Assembly: GCA_013335535.1 (NCBI GenBank)
Contig: JAAXVL010000008.1
Span: 104,466-168,465, forward strand
Source of the DNA: Azonexaceae bacterium
GTDB lineage: Bacteria; Pseudomonadota; Gammaproteobacteria; Burkholderiales; Rhodocyclaceae
Direction of reading: 5' to 3'
Length of the DNA: 64,000 nucleotides
Part shown: piece after piece, positions 9,148-18,076 of the stretch
Numbering within the stretch: position 1 is the stretch's first letter
Layout of the letters: each line of letters begins with the position of its first letter
Notes under the pieces: generated by a model
What the model was told of the DNA's origin: nothing
Database searches by the model: none
What the model saw: the letters and a program-made list of their open reading frames with translations, nothing else
Translations under genes and position numbers: made by a program

Positions 9148-10095
9148 TCAGAATGGGCTGCTGCACAGCGCCGTCTTCGCGGCGCGGTATTCCTGCTTCA
9201 GGCGGACAATCAACTCGGCGGTAGGCAGCACATCGGAGATGGTGCCGACGCCCTGCCCGGCACCCCAGATGTCCTTCCAGGCCTTGGCCGCGGTGGAACC
9301 GCCAAAACTCATCGCCGTCTTGTCCTTGACCGGCAGATTGGCCGGATCGAGGCCGGCGGCGATGATGCTCTTGCTCAGGTAGTTGCCATGCACACCGGTG
9401 AAGTACGGGGTATAGACGACATCCTTGGCGGCCGAATCAACGATGGCCTGTTTGTAGGCTTCGACGGCGTGCGCTTCGTCGGTGGCGATGAAGCGCGTGC
9501 CGATGTAGGCGAAATCAGCGCCCATGGCCTGCGCGGAAAGAATGGCACCGCCGTTGGTAATCGATCCGGAAAGCGCGATCGGACCATCGTAGAACTTGCG
9601 GATTTCGCCGACCAGCGCAAACGGACTCAAGGTACCGGCATGGCCGCCAGCCCCAGCGCAAACCAGGATCAGGCCATCGACGCCGGCTTCCAGTGCTTTT
9701 TCCGCGTGACGCACGCTGATCACGTCGTGAAAAACCTTGCCGCCGTAAGCATGCACGGGTGGCACGATCTGCGTCGGCGCCGACAGGCTGGTGATGATGA
9801 GCGGTACCTCGTGCTTCACGCACAGCGCCATGTCATGCTCGAGGCGCTCGTTGGAGGGATGGATGATCTGATTGACGGCAAAGGGCGCGGCATTGGGATC
9901 GGCGGCTAGCTCCGCCTTGATGCGGGTCAGCCATTCGTCGAGCACTTCCATCGGCCGGGCATTGAGGGCCGGGAAGGAGCCGATCAGGCCGCCCTTGCAC
10001 TGGGCGATGACGAGATCGGGGTTGGAGACGATGAACATTGGCGCGCAGATGACAGGCAGCGCCAGGTTCCGGTTCAGTGATACGGGAATCGGCAT
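9148..10095 (-). CDS. Nitronate monooxygenase family FMN protein
   Basis: A 315-residue TIM-barrel flavoprotein of the nitronate monooxygenase (2-nitropropane dioxygenase) family. It has the N-terminal PVICAPMF phosphate/FMN block, CAGAGGHAG with the His that acts as catalytic base in the family, and ALSGSITNGG and GADFAYIGTRFIAT for FMN phosphate binding. Its ATG overlaps the stop codon of the upstream fadD by one base (TAATG), suggesting translational coupling. Many family members in fatty-acid operons have no proven nitronate substrate, and an enoyl-reductase-like or detoxifying role is also possible. Confidence 0.82.
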   Translation of the reverse strand: MPIPVSLNRNLALPVICAPMFIVSNPDLVIAQCKGGLIGSFPALNARPMEVLDEWLTRIKAELAADPNAAPFAVNQIIHPSNERLEHDMALCVKHEVPLIITSLSAPTQIVPPVHAYGGKVFHDVISVRHAEKALEAGVDGLILVCAGAGGHAGTLSPFALVGEIRKFYDGPIALSGSITNGGAILSAQAMGADFAYIGTRFIATDEAHAVEAYKQAIVDSAAKDVVYTPYFTGVHGNYLSKSIIAAGLDPANLPVKDKTAMSFGGSTAAKAWKDIWGAGQGVGTISDVLPTAELIVRLKQEYRAAKTALCSSPF

Positions 10096-11753
10096 TACGC
10101 CCCCTCTTTCAGTGCGCGGCGCAGGATCTTGCCGACGTTGGTGCGTGGCAGGTCGTCGCGGAATTCAACGTGTTTCGGAATCTTGTAGCCAGTGAGCAGA
10201 CCGCGGCAGTGGTCTATCAGCATGCGCTCGGTGACGTTCGGGTCCTTGCGGACGACGAAGATCTTCACCGCTTCACCCGAGTTCTCGTCGACCACGCCGA
10301 TAGCCGCCACATCGCGCACACCGGGATGCATGGCGACAACTTCCTCGACTTCGTTCGGATACACATTGAAGCCGGAGACCAGAATCATGTCCTTTTTACG
10401 GTCGACCAGGAAAACAAAGCCCTTTTTGTCGACGTAACCCATGTCACCGGTGCGCAGGAAACGGTCGGGATAAAATACAAAATCCGTTTCCTCTTGCCGC
10501 TGCCAGTAGCCCTTCATGACCTGTGGGCCGCGAATGCAGATTTCGCCGATCTGGCCTTGCGGCACCTCGTTGCCATAATCGTCGCGGATCGAGACTTCGG
10601 TCGACGAAATCGGCAGGCCGATGGAGCCGTTGAAATCGCCCATATCGAGCGGGTTTATGGTCGCCGCCGGGGAGGTTTCGGTCAGGCCGTAAGCCTGCAG
10701 CAAGGGCGTGCCGACGACCTGCTTCCACTTTTCAGCGACCGGTCCCTGGACTGCCATGCCGCCACCCAGCGTGACGCGCATGGTCGAAAAGTCGAGCTTG
10801 GCAAAATCCTCGTTGTGGAGCAGCGCGTTGAACAAGGTATTGACCCCGGTCACCACGGTCACCGGGTACTTGCCCCATTCCTTCACAAAGCCTGGAATGT
10901 CGCGCGGATTGGCGATGAGCAGGTTGCGCGCGCCGATCATCAGGAAGGTCAGGCAGTTCGCCGTCAGCGCGAAGATGTGATAGAGCGGCAGCGCGGTGAT
11001 GATGAATTCCTCGCCCTCGCGCACCACCGGCTTGATCCAGCTGTAGGCCTGGGTGACGTTGGAGGCGATGTTGGCGTGGGTCAGCATGGCCCCCTTGGAA
11101 ACGCCCGTCGTACCGCCCGTGTATTGCAGGAAGGCAATGTCGTCCTGGGTCAGTGGCACGGGCTGCCAACCATGGCTGCGCCCCGTTGCCAGCGCGCTGT
11201 TGAAGCCGATGGAACCGGGCAACTTCCAGGCTGGTACCAGCTTCTTGACGTGGCGCACGACAAAATTGACGATGATGCCCTTGAGCCCGAGCATTTCGCC
11301 CATCGGCGTGACGATGACGTGCTTGAGCGCCGTGTGGGCGATGACCTGCTCCAGCGTGTGCGCGAAATTCTCGACGATGACGATAGCCGTCGCCCCGGAG
11401 TCCTTGAGCTGGTGTTCCAGTTCGCGCGGCGTGTAGAGCGGGTTGCAATTGACCACGACACAACCGGCGCGCAAGGTGCCGAACAGCGCCACGGGGTATT
11501 GCAGCAGGTTGGGCATCATCAGCGCGACGCGGTCACCCTTTTTCAGCCCCTTGGCCTGCAGCCAGCCGGCGAAGGCCTTGCTCTCCGCATCGAGCTGACC
11601 GTAGGTCATCGTCTTGTCCATACTGATGTAGGCGACCTTGTCGGCATAGCGCAGGCAGGCCGTTTCGAACAGCGCGACAAGCGACGGAATGTGGTCGATG
11701 TCGATATTGGCCGGCACGCCATTCGGATAACTTTGTAGCCAGATTTTTTCCAT
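10095..11753 (-). CDS. fadD: Long-chain fatty acid-CoA ligase
   Basis: A 552-residue acyl-adenylate-forming enzyme that activates fatty acids to acyl-CoA using ATP. The AMP-binding P-loop [14 protein letters not shown] is near residue 215, followed by [10 protein letters not shown], the RTGDMGYVD hinge block, and the C-terminal [14 protein letters not shown] containing the catalytic Lys. The ATG at 11753 follows GGAGGAGAC; an upstream in-frame ATG at 11882 lies inside the preceding gene and is rejected. Within an apparent fad operon, this would feed the neighbouring dehydrogenase, hydratase and thiolase. Confidence 0.9.
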   Translation of the reverse strand: MEKIWLQSYPNGVPANIDIDHIPSLVALFETACLRYADKVAYISMDKTMTYGQLDAESKAFAGWLQAKGLKKGDRVALMMPNLLQYPVALFGTLRAGCVVVNCNPLYTPRELEHQLKDSGATAIVIVENFAHTLEQVIAHTALKHVIVTPMGEMLGLKGIIVNFVVRHVKKLVPAWKLPGSIGFNSALATGRSHGWQPVPLTQDDIAFLQYTGGTTGVSKGAMLTHANIASNVTQAYSWIKPVVREGEEFIITALPLYHIFALTANCLTFLMIGARNLLIANPRDIPGFVKEWGKYPVTVVTGVNTLFNALLHNEDFAKLDFSTMRVTLGGGMAVQGPVAEKWKQVVGTPLLQAYGLTETSPAATINPLDMGDFNGSIGLPISSTEVSIRDDYGNEVPQGQIGEICIRGPQVMKGYWQRQEETDFVFYPDRFLRTGDMGYVDKKGFVFLVDRKKDMILVSGFNVYPNEVEEVVAMHPGVRDVAAIGVVDENSGEAVKIFVVRKDPNVTERMLIDHCRGLLTGYKIPKHVEFRDDLPRTNVGKILRRALKEGA

Positions 11754-11778
11754 GATTGTCTCCTCCTCCGTTGCCAAC

Positions 11779-12354
11779 CTAGCTTCCGAGCAGCGCCTTC
11801 TTGAGCGAGGCGTCCACCGGCTTGTCACCGAGCCAGACCTTGAGCAGCGCTTTCGCGAAACCCGCACCAGCCACCTTGCCACGCATCTCCCCGTTCAGGC
11901 TGACTGCGACGCCTTCTGCGGAGAAGTCAATGCCGATGGTATCGCCTTCGCGGGCCTTGCCGATACCTTTCATGATGCCGCCCAGCTGGTCGGCCTGGGT
12001 TTTGAGCTCAGCCAGTTCGGCCGGGCTGTGGTTGTTCCTGAGCCCCTCGTCGAGCGCCGAACTCAGCGTGTCGGCGTCAAGATCACGCATCATGCGCATG
12101 ACCATGCGACGTGGTTGCGGGCTGTCGTAGATGGCCGTCGACGTCGTCGATTTTTGTCCAACGTACAGCGCGCCGACGTACACCTTGATGAACAGCTTGC
12201 TGCGCAAACCGGCGCCATTGAGCACCAGTTCGCTGCTGCCCACCTTGATGCTGTCTGCCACCTTGACCCCGGCCACTTCGGCGGCATGCAGCCCCGGAAC
12301 GGCCAGCAAGGTGGCAATGAACGCCGCCCGCCTGACACTTGTCGATGTAATCAT
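11779..12354 (-). CDS. Chalcone isomerase-like periplasmic protein
   Basis: A 191-residue protein with a signal peptide (cleavage after LHA, about residue 24) and a chalcone isomerase-like domain: [35 protein letters not shown], and a C-terminal [19 protein letters not shown]. Bacterial members are thought to bind fatty acids rather than isomerise flavonoids. Its ATG overlaps the stop codon of the thioesterase gene (ATGA) and it sits between thioesterase and fadD, so a lipid-handling role in the envelope is plausible but inferred. Confidence 0.8.
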   Translation of the reverse strand: MITSTSVRRAAFIATLLAVPGLHAAEVAGVKVADSIKVGSSELVLNGAGLRSKLFIKVYVGALYVGQKSTTSTAIYDSPQPRRMVMRMMRDLDADTLSSALDEGLRNNHSPAELAELKTQADQLGGIMKGIGKAREGDTIGIDFSAEGVAVSLNGEMRGKVAGAGFAKALLKVWLGDKPVDASLKKALLGS

Positions 12355-12863
12355 TTGTCTCCTCCACCGCTCTTTTGTCGGTAGTAATGTTTGTCGGCAA
12401 TGTAAACCGTGCGTTCCACGACGGTATGCACAGTGCCGTGCTTGTCTTTCAATTCGACCTGATACGTCCGCTCAAGCTCCGGACTCTTGGCCAATTCGGC
12501 GCGAATCTCTGCCACTTCCTCGTCACTCAGTACAAAATCGGCATGCAAGGTCGAAAACCCGGGCTTGCGGTAACGAATGCTCGCTGCCTTGTCCCAGACG
12601 ATATAGCCGTCGCCGAGCGCTGCCATGAGCATCATCGGATGCGCCCCGTCGGTGATCGCGAAGAGCGAACCGCCGTAGAGCGAACCGACGATGTTCTTGG
12701 TCTTCCAGTTCAGCGGCAGGGAAACCCGGATGTGGCGCAAATCCTTCGCCACATGCGTCACCCGCCCGCCGGTGCCACGAAAGGCCGGATGAAAATTGAA
12801 GCCCAGACGTACCATGCGCGCCCGCCAGGTTGGAGAAAGTTTGGCCAGCCAGGCGGGTTTCAT
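12351..12863 (-). CDS. Hotdog-fold thioesterase-like protein (DUF4442)
   Basis: A 170-residue protein beginning at ATG 12863 (MKPAWLAKLSPTWRARM). The longer open frame upstream runs through the thiolase gene and is spurious. Motifs NIVGSLYGGSLFAITDGAHP and WDKAASIRYRKPG match the DUF4442 hotdog family, related to acyl-CoA thioesterases. It lies between a thiolase and a chalcone isomerase-like gene in a beta-oxidation run, so it may release or salvage CoA from blocked intermediates. Catalytic activity is inferred from fold only. Confidence 0.75.
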   Translation of the reverse strand: MKPAWLAKLSPTWRARMVRLGFNFHPAFRGTGGRVTHVAKDLRHIRVSLPLNWKTKNIVGSLYGGSLFAITDGAHPMMLMAALGDGYIVWDKAASIRYRKPGFSTLHADFVLSDEEVAEIRAELAKSPELERTYQVELKDKHGTVHTVVERTVYIADKHYYRQKSGGGDK

Positions 12864-12864
12864 G

Positions 12865-12901
12865 ATTTCAATTTTGGCCGATTTTTCCGGATGACCGTGG
12901 G
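12865..12901 (+). repeat. Dispersed repeat copy in the thiolase-thioesterase gap
   Basis: ATTTTGGCCGATTTTTCCGG followed by ATGACCGTGG; one central base differs from the consensus. It fills most of the 53-bp gap between two minus-strand genes. Confidence 0.7.
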
Positions 12902-12916
12902 AATGACCGTTTCGCC

Positions 12917-14116
12917 TTAAAGACGCTCGATCACACCTGCGGCGCCCATGCCGGTGCCGATGCACATGGTCACCATGCCGTACTTGCCGCCCGTCCGGCG
13001 CAGGCCATGCACGGCCGTGGCGATGCGAATGGCACCGGTGGCGCCAAGCGGATGGCCGAGCGCGATGGCGCCGCCGAGCGGATTGACCTTGGCCGGATCG
13101 ATGCCGAGTTCCTGCATGACGGCGATCGACTGCGCGGCGAAGGCTTCGTTGAGCTCGATCCAGTCCAGCTGATCCTGCGTGATGCCGACCTGCGCCAGCA
13201 CCTTGGGAATCGCCGCGACCGGCCCGATGCCCATGATCTCCGGCGCCACACCGCCGACGGCGTAGCCGGCAAAGCGGGCAAGCGGCGTCAGGTTGTGTTC
13301 CTTGAGCACCTTTTCCGACACCAGCATCACCGCCCCGGCGCCGTCGGACATCTGCGACGAATTGCCGGCCGTGACCGAGCCGCGGGCATGGAACACCGGC
13401 TTGAGCTTGCCGAGCTTTTCCAGCGAGGCATCGGCACGCGGGCCTTCGTCGGTATCGACCGTGCGCTCGCGCAGCTTGATCTCGCCCGTCGCCAGGTCGG
13501 GCAGGCTTTCGCGGATCGTGTAAGGCGTCGTCTCGGCCATGAAGTGACCGGCGGCGATGGCCGCGCAGGCCTTCTGGTTGGAGGCCAGCGCAAAGGCATC
13601 CTGCGCCTCGCGGCTGACCTTCCACTGGTTCGCCACCTTTTCAGCGGTCAGGCCCATGCCATAGGCGATGCCGAGGTTTTCCTCCTTGGCGAAGATGGCC
13701 GGATTCATCGACATCTTGTTGCCCATGATCTGCGGCATCACCGACATCGACTCGGTGCCGGCGGCGATCATCACGTCGGCCAGGCCGAGGCGGATCTGGT
13801 TGGCGGCATCGGCCACCGCCTGCACCCCGGAGGAGCAGAAGCGGTTGATGGTGAGACCCGGCACGGTGATCGGCAGACCGGCCAACAGCAGGCCGATGCG
13901 GGCGACGTTCATGCCCTGCTCGGCTTCCGGCATGGCGCAGCCGACGATGACGTCGCCGATGCGCGCGGGGTCAACACCCGGCACCTGCGCGACGACGGCC
14001 TTGATCACCGCGGCCAGCATGTCGTCCGGCCGCACGTTCTTGAACATCCCGTTGCGCTTGGCCACCGGCAATCGGGTGGCGGCAACGATGTAGGCTTCCT
14101 GAATCTGTTTGCTCAT
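12917..14116 (-). CDS. fadA: Acetyl-CoA C-acyltransferase (beta-ketothiolase)
   Basis: A 399-residue thiolase. The nucleophilic Cys is C94 in NRFCSSGVQAV, the His is in ALGHPLGATGA, and the second Cys is in CIGTGMGA near the C-terminus, so all catalytic parts are present. It cleaves 3-ketoacyl-CoA with CoA to give acetyl-CoA. It follows the FadB-type enzyme with a 22-bp gap, the usual fadBA order, so thiolysis in beta-oxidation is more likely than acetoacetyl-CoA synthesis. Confidence 0.9.
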   Translation of the reverse strand: MSKQIQEAYIVAATRLPVAKRNGMFKNVRPDDMLAAVIKAVVAQVPGVDPARIGDVIVGCAMPEAEQGMNVARIGLLLAGLPITVPGLTINRFCSSGVQAVADAANQIRLGLADVMIAAGTESMSVMPQIMGNKMSMNPAIFAKEENLGIAYGMGLTAEKVANQWKVSREAQDAFALASNQKACAAIAAGHFMAETTPYTIRESLPDLATGEIKLRERTVDTDEGPRADASLEKLGKLKPVFHARGSVTAGNSSQMSDGAGAVMLVSEKVLKEHNLTPLARFAGYAVGGVAPEIMGIGPVAAIPKVLAQVGITQDQLDWIELNEAFAAQSIAVMQELGIDPAKVNPLGGAIALGHPLGATGAIRIATAVHGLRRTGGKYGMVTMCIGTGMGAAGVIERL

Positions 14117-14138
14117 TTTTCTATGTCTCCTGGCCCGA

Positions 14139-16544
14139 TTAGTTGCGAAGCGGTTTTCCCGTATCCAGCATGTGCTTGATCCGGGCCTGGGTTTCGGGGG
14201 TTTTCAGCAGTTCGACGAACAGCCGGCGCTCGACGGTGATCAGCCATTCCTCATCGACCAGGCTGCCCGTCTCGACCTCGCCGCCGCACAGGGCGATGGC
14301 GGCGTACTTGGCCACCTTGTAATCGTGGGCGGAAATCATGCCGCCTTCTTTCATGTTCACCAGCATCATTTCGAAGGTCGCGATGCCGTTCTTGCCGGCG
14401 ACCGGGATGGCGCGGGCCTTCGGCGGCGTGGCGTAGCCGGCCTCAGCCATGGCGCGCGCTTCGCGAATGGCCACGAAGAGCAGCTCATTGGCGTTGAACA
14501 GGATGGTGTCGGAGGGTTTGGCAAAACCATAATCGACCGCTTCGACCGCGCTCTTGGCGACCTTGGCCATGGCAATCGTCATGAAGGCGTTTTGCAGGTA
14601 GTTGAAGACCTCGCCCGGCACGTTCGACTGGGCGGCCCAGTCAGCAGCGCGCACGGCAAATTCCTTGCAACCGCCGCCGGCCGGGATCAGGCCGACGCCG
14701 GCTTCAACGAGGCCAACATAGCTTTCCAGCGCCATGACGCGCTTGCCGGCGTGCATGACGAACTCGCAGCCACCGCCCAGCGCCATGCCCTGCACCGCGG
14801 CAACGGTCGGCACCTGCGCGTATTTGAGCGTTTGCGAGGCGCGCTGAAATTTCTCGACGGTCTTTTCGAGCAAATCGAACTGCCCGGCGGCGATGGCTTC
14901 CGTCACCTGCGCCAGATTGGCGCCGACGGCGAACGGTGCTTCATGCCAGAGGACCACGCCGTCGAGCGTCGATTCGGCCTGGCGCACGGCGGCGATCACG
15001 CCGTCGAGCACTTCGTCACCGATGGTGTGCATCTTGGACTTGATCGACAGGATGCCGATTCCGGCGTCGACCGCCGGCAGTTTCCACAGGCGCACGCCAT
15101 CGTTTTCGTATAGCGTTTCACCGGATTTTTCGGGCGTCGCGGCGATCTCGCCGAGGACTCGCTCGGGGAACAGCTGGCGCTGATAAACCGGCAGCGTCGA
15201 GCGCGGCACGTAAGCATTCTTGCTGGCCGAGTACGAACCCTGCGCCGTATGCACGCCGGTGCGCCCGGCTTCCAGAACCCAGGCCGGGAGCGGCGTGGCG
15301 CTCATGGTTTTGCCGGCAGCGATATCGGCAGCAATGGCTTTGGCGATATCGCTCCAACCGGCCGCTTGCCAGGTCTCGAACGGCCCCTGCGCCCAGCCGA
15401 AGCCCCAACGCATGGCCAGATCGAGGTCGCGGGCGTTGTCGGCCACGTTTTCCAGCTGCACTGCGGCGTAGTGAAAGATGTCGCGGAAAATGGCCCACAG
15501 GAATTCGGCTTGCGGGTGCGCCGAAGCGCGCAAAGCGGCGAATTTCTCGGCCGGGTTCTTCATCTTGAGGATGGCAGCGACTTCCTCGGCCACTTCGCCC
15601 TCGGACTTGCGGTAATCCTGCGCCTTCAGATCGATCACCTGGATTTCCTTGCCCTGCTTGCGGAATATGCCACAGCGGGTCTTCTGGCCCAGCGCGCCCT
15701 GCGCGATCAACGCCTGCAGCCAGGCCGGGCTGGTGAAATAGGCGTGCCACGGATCGTTGGGCAACGTGTCCTGCATGGTCTTGACGACGTGGGCCAGCGT
15801 GTCGAGGCCGACGACATCGGCCGTGCGGTAGGTGGCGCTCTTCGGGCGGCCGATCTTCGGACCGGTCAGCGCGTCAACTTCGTCAAAACCGAGGCCGAAG
15901 GCCTGGGTGTGGTGCATGACGGCCAGAATCGACATGACGCCGATGCGGTTGGCGACGAAGTTCGGGGTATCGAGGGCACGGATAACGCCCTTGCCGAGGC
16001 GCGAGGTCAGCCAGGTTTCCAGCGTATCGAGCGTGCTGCCGTCGGTACTCTGCGTGCCGATGATCTCAACCAGATGCATGTAGCGCGGCGGGTTGAAGAA
16101 GTGGATGCCGCAGAAGCGCGGCCGGACGGCTTCTGGCAAGCCCTGCGCCAACGCATTCATCGACAGGCCAGAAGTGTTGGAGGCGATGATGGCATTCGGC
16201 GCCAGGTGCGGCGCGATCTTCGCGTAGAGGTCGTTCTTCCAGTCCATGCGCTCGGCGATGGCCTCGATGACGAGGTCGCATTCGGCGAGCAGCGACAGGT
16301 GTTCATCGTAGTTCGCAGCGTCGATGAACTTCAGCTTGCCCTTGCTGGCCAGCGGCGCCGGATCCAGCTTCTTCAGCCCGTCGAGGGCCTTCTTCACGAT
16401 ACCGTTCTTGTCGCCTTCCTTGGCCGGCAGGTCGAACAGCACGACCGGCACGTTGGCGTTGGCCAGGTGCGCCGCAATCTGCGCCCCCATCACGCCAGCG
16501 CCGAGAACGGCCGCTTTCTTCACGATCAGCTTGTTCAATTGCAT
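14139..16544 (-). CDS. 3-hydroxyacyl-CoA dehydrogenase / enoyl-CoA hydratase, FadN-type
   Basis: An 801-residue bifunctional beta-oxidation enzyme in the order dehydrogenase then hydratase. The NAD-binding GAGVMGAQIAAHLAN begins at about residue 16 and HFFNPPRYMHLVEIIG marks the 3-hydroxyacyl-CoA dehydrogenase catalytic region. The C-terminal third carries the crotonase oxyanion and acid blocks (GMALGGGCEFVMHA, LVEAGVGLIPAGGG) with both Glu residues. This order is that of FadN-type proteins, opposite to the FadJ-like enzyme at 18077. It heads the minus-strand fad operon, 38 bases downstream of a PsrA-like operator. Confidence 0.9.
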   Translation of the reverse strand: MQLNKLIVKKAAVLGAGVMGAQIAAHLANANVPVVLFDLPAKEGDKNGIVKKALDGLKKLDPAPLASKGKLKFIDAANYDEHLSLLAECDLVIEAIAERMDWKNDLYAKIAPHLAPNAIIASNTSGLSMNALAQGLPEAVRPRFCGIHFFNPPRYMHLVEIIGTQSTDGSTLDTLETWLTSRLGKGVIRALDTPNFVANRIGVMSILAVMHHTQAFGLGFDEVDALTGPKIGRPKSATYRTADVVGLDTLAHVVKTMQDTLPNDPWHAYFTSPAWLQALIAQGALGQKTRCGIFRKQGKEIQVIDLKAQDYRKSEGEVAEEVAAILKMKNPAEKFAALRASAHPQAEFLWAIFRDIFHYAAVQLENVADNARDLDLAMRWGFGWAQGPFETWQAAGWSDIAKAIAADIAAGKTMSATPLPAWVLEAGRTGVHTAQGSYSASKNAYVPRSTLPVYQRQLFPERVLGEIAATPEKSGETLYENDGVRLWKLPAVDAGIGILSIKSKMHTIGDEVLDGVIAAVRQAESTLDGVVLWHEAPFAVGANLAQVTEAIAAGQFDLLEKTVEKFQRASQTLKYAQVPTVAAVQGMALGGGCEFVMHAGKRVMALESYVGLVEAGVGLIPAGGGCKEFAVRAADWAAQSNVPGEVFNYLQNAFMTIAMAKVAKSAVEAVDYGFAKPSDTILFNANELLFVAIREARAMAEAGYATPPKARAIPVAGKNGIATFEMMLVNMKEGGMISAHDYKVAKYAAIALCGGEVETGSLVDEEWLITVERRLFVELLKTPETQARIKHMLDTGKPLRN

Positions 16545-16581
16545 CTCCTTTTTAGTCTTTTATTTTCCGCTTCGTTAATAT

Positions 16582-16595
16582 AAAACGAACGTTTG
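16582..16595. promoter_or_regulatory. PsrA/FadR-type operator upstream of the fadB-like operon
   Basis: AAAAC-GAAC-GTTTG matches the half-site pattern found upstream of fadL and of the TetR gene in this window. It lies 38 bases before the start codon at 16544. Confidence 0.7.
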
Positions 16596-16610
16596 AATTA
16601 TAGAGCGACA

Positions 16611-16645
16611 ACTTCCACGGTCAACCGGTTTTTTGGCCCAAATTC
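16611..16645 (-). repeat. Dispersed repeat copy upstream of the fadB-like gene
   Basis: The plus strand reads CCACGGTCAACCGG then TTTTTTGGCCCAAATT, the reverse complement of the consensus. It sits between the fadB operator and the fadL terminator. Confidence 0.7.
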
Positions 16646-16646
16646 G

Positions 16647-16673
16647 AAAAAAATCCCCGGGCTGGCCGGGGAT
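16647..16673 (-). terminator. Rho-independent terminator after fadL
   Basis: ATCCCCGG and CCGGGGAT arms around GCTGG. The A run on the left is the T tract on the minus strand, 25 bases beyond the fadL stop codon. Confidence 0.8.
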
Positions 16674-16697
16674 GGAAAACACTATGAATCAGAGCAC

Positions 16698-17945
16698 TTA
16701 GAAGGCCATGGAAAGCTGGGCGCCAAGAATGATGGCCTTGTCGTCGTAGGTGCCCTTAACGATGCCGCGGGAAGGAGCGTTTGCACTCTGGTCGTTATTG
16801 ATTTCCGCATCCTTGATCAGCAGATAGGTCGCACCCACATCAATAGTCGTGTTCTTGGCCGGTTTCCATTGCGTACCAATGCTGAACCAAATCCGGTCGT
16901 TATCAGGTAGCGACACAAGGCGCGTGCTTGCCCCCTTGACCGGCGTCTGGTCATAGGCGAGACCGAGTTTCAGTTTCCATGCGTCGTTCAGTTGATAGTT
17001 GGCACCAGCGGCAACGCGCCACGTATCACGAAATTCGGTATCAAGCGTCTGGAGGGGCACACCGGAGGCGCGGAGGACGTCGATCTTCGGAATCGAACTC
17101 CAGCCAGTCCAGGAGATATCACCGAGCAGTTCCCATTGATCACCCAGCTTCTGCGTGGCGCTGAGAATAAAGGTATCGGGCAACTTAACGCTCGCCTTTA
17201 CATCGCCCGATGCCGCACTCAACGGCGCAGTGAAGGCAACGTTGCCCGTCGTTTCATATTTGACGGTCGAACGATAGGAAACACCAATTTTGGTGGCCGG
17301 ACTAAGTGTAAACAACGCGCCCGCATTCCAGCCCCAAGCGGAGTCATTGAGTTTCAGAGTCGCAGTCGCACCTGAATAAGGCGCTCCGGTACCAACCACC
17401 CGCACATATTCCGCATCAATCGTCTGGTAGCTCACGCCACCGCCGATCGACAGCCAGTCATTGGCACGCCAGGCAACAGAAGGGTTTACATTGATCGTCT
17501 TGATCTGGAACTTCAGCGACTGCGCCGCGCCAGTCCAGGGATTGGCGTAGTCCGTCATCAGGCCAAACGGCGCACCAATACCGAGGCCGATGGAGATGTC
17601 CTTGGCTACCCGCCAGGAAAGATAGGCATTCGGAATGTAGCCATCGGTACCACCGTCGGCGTTACCGACCAATGTGGTACCGGTAGAAGAACCATTGTTA
17701 TTGAACTTGTAACTGGCGCTGACCAGCGACACGCCCGTGGATACTTCGACATCCTTCAACTGCGTCATGCCAGCCGGGTTGTAGAAGATTGTGCTGGCGT
17801 TTTCGGCTACAGCCGCCGAACCGGCGTAGGCATTACCCAGTCCGCTGGCATTCTGCTCCAGCAACTGAAACCCAGCTGCCGCCGCGCTGCCGGAAAAAGC
17901 GATGGCGATGAGCGCCGGGATGAGGCGTAGATTGGTTTTACTCAT
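16698..17945 (-). CDS. fadL: FadL-family outer-membrane fatty-acid transporter
   Basis: A 415-residue protein starting at ATG 17945, preceded by AGGAGACGA; an in-frame start at 18014 would add a non-signal extension. The signal peptide ends in SAAAA. The mature N-terminus GFQLLEQNASGLGNAYAGSA and FYNPAGMT (NPA motif) are diagnostic of the FadL/TodX hatch domain, followed by a long beta-barrel ending in Phe. It would bring long-chain fatty acids, or other hydrophobic substrates, across the outer membrane. It is transcribed on its own: two candidate operators lie upstream and a terminator follows. Confidence 0.92.
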   Translation of the reverse strand: MSKTNLRLIPALIAIAFSGSAAAAGFQLLEQNASGLGNAYAGSAAVAENASTIFYNPAGMTQLKDVEVSTGVSLVSASYKFNNNGSSTGTTLVGNADGGTDGYIPNAYLSWRVAKDISIGLGIGAPFGLMTDYANPWTGAAQSLKFQIKTINVNPSVAWRANDWLSIGGGVSYQTIDAEYVRVVGTGAPYSGATATLKLNDSAWGWNAGALFTLSPATKIGVSYRSTVKYETTGNVAFTAPLSAASGDVKASVKLPDTFILSATQKLGDQWELLGDISWTGWSSIPKIDVLRASGVPLQTLDTEFRDTWRVAAGANYQLNDAWKLKLGLAYDQTPVKGASTRLVSLPDNDRIWFSIGTQWKPAKNTTIDVGATYLLIKDAEINNDQSANAPSRGIVKGTYDDKAIILGAQLSMAF

Positions 17946-18024
17946 TGATTCGTCTCCTGTTTTATATATATTGGGAGGGGTTCTCCCTGTGCTTCTGCTG
18001 CGATTAAATCTCAAACATCGAGAT

Positions 18025-18037
18025 CAAACGCCGTTTG
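18025..18037. promoter_or_regulatory. PsrA/FadR-type operator upstream of fadL (distal of two by sequence, N3 spacer)
   Basis: CAAAC-GCC-GTTTG, a perfect inverted repeat with a 3-base spacer, 80 bases upstream of the fadL start. Confidence 0.7.
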
Positions 18038-18050
18038 AATTGCAACTTTT

Positions 18051-18064
18051 CAAACGAACGTTGG
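18051..18064. promoter_or_regulatory. PsrA/FadR-type operator upstream of fadL (N4 spacer)
   Basis: CAAAC-GAAC-GTTGG, sharing the CGAACGTT core with the sites at 16582 and 24430. Confidence 0.65.
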
Positions 18065-18076
18065 AAATAAACAACA

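Noticed and set aside
12864..13625. N-terminal extension of the DUF4442 protein to 424 residues
   Set aside because: The extension runs through the thiolase gene in another frame, has shadow-like composition and no motif. The ATG at 12863 gives the family's normal length.
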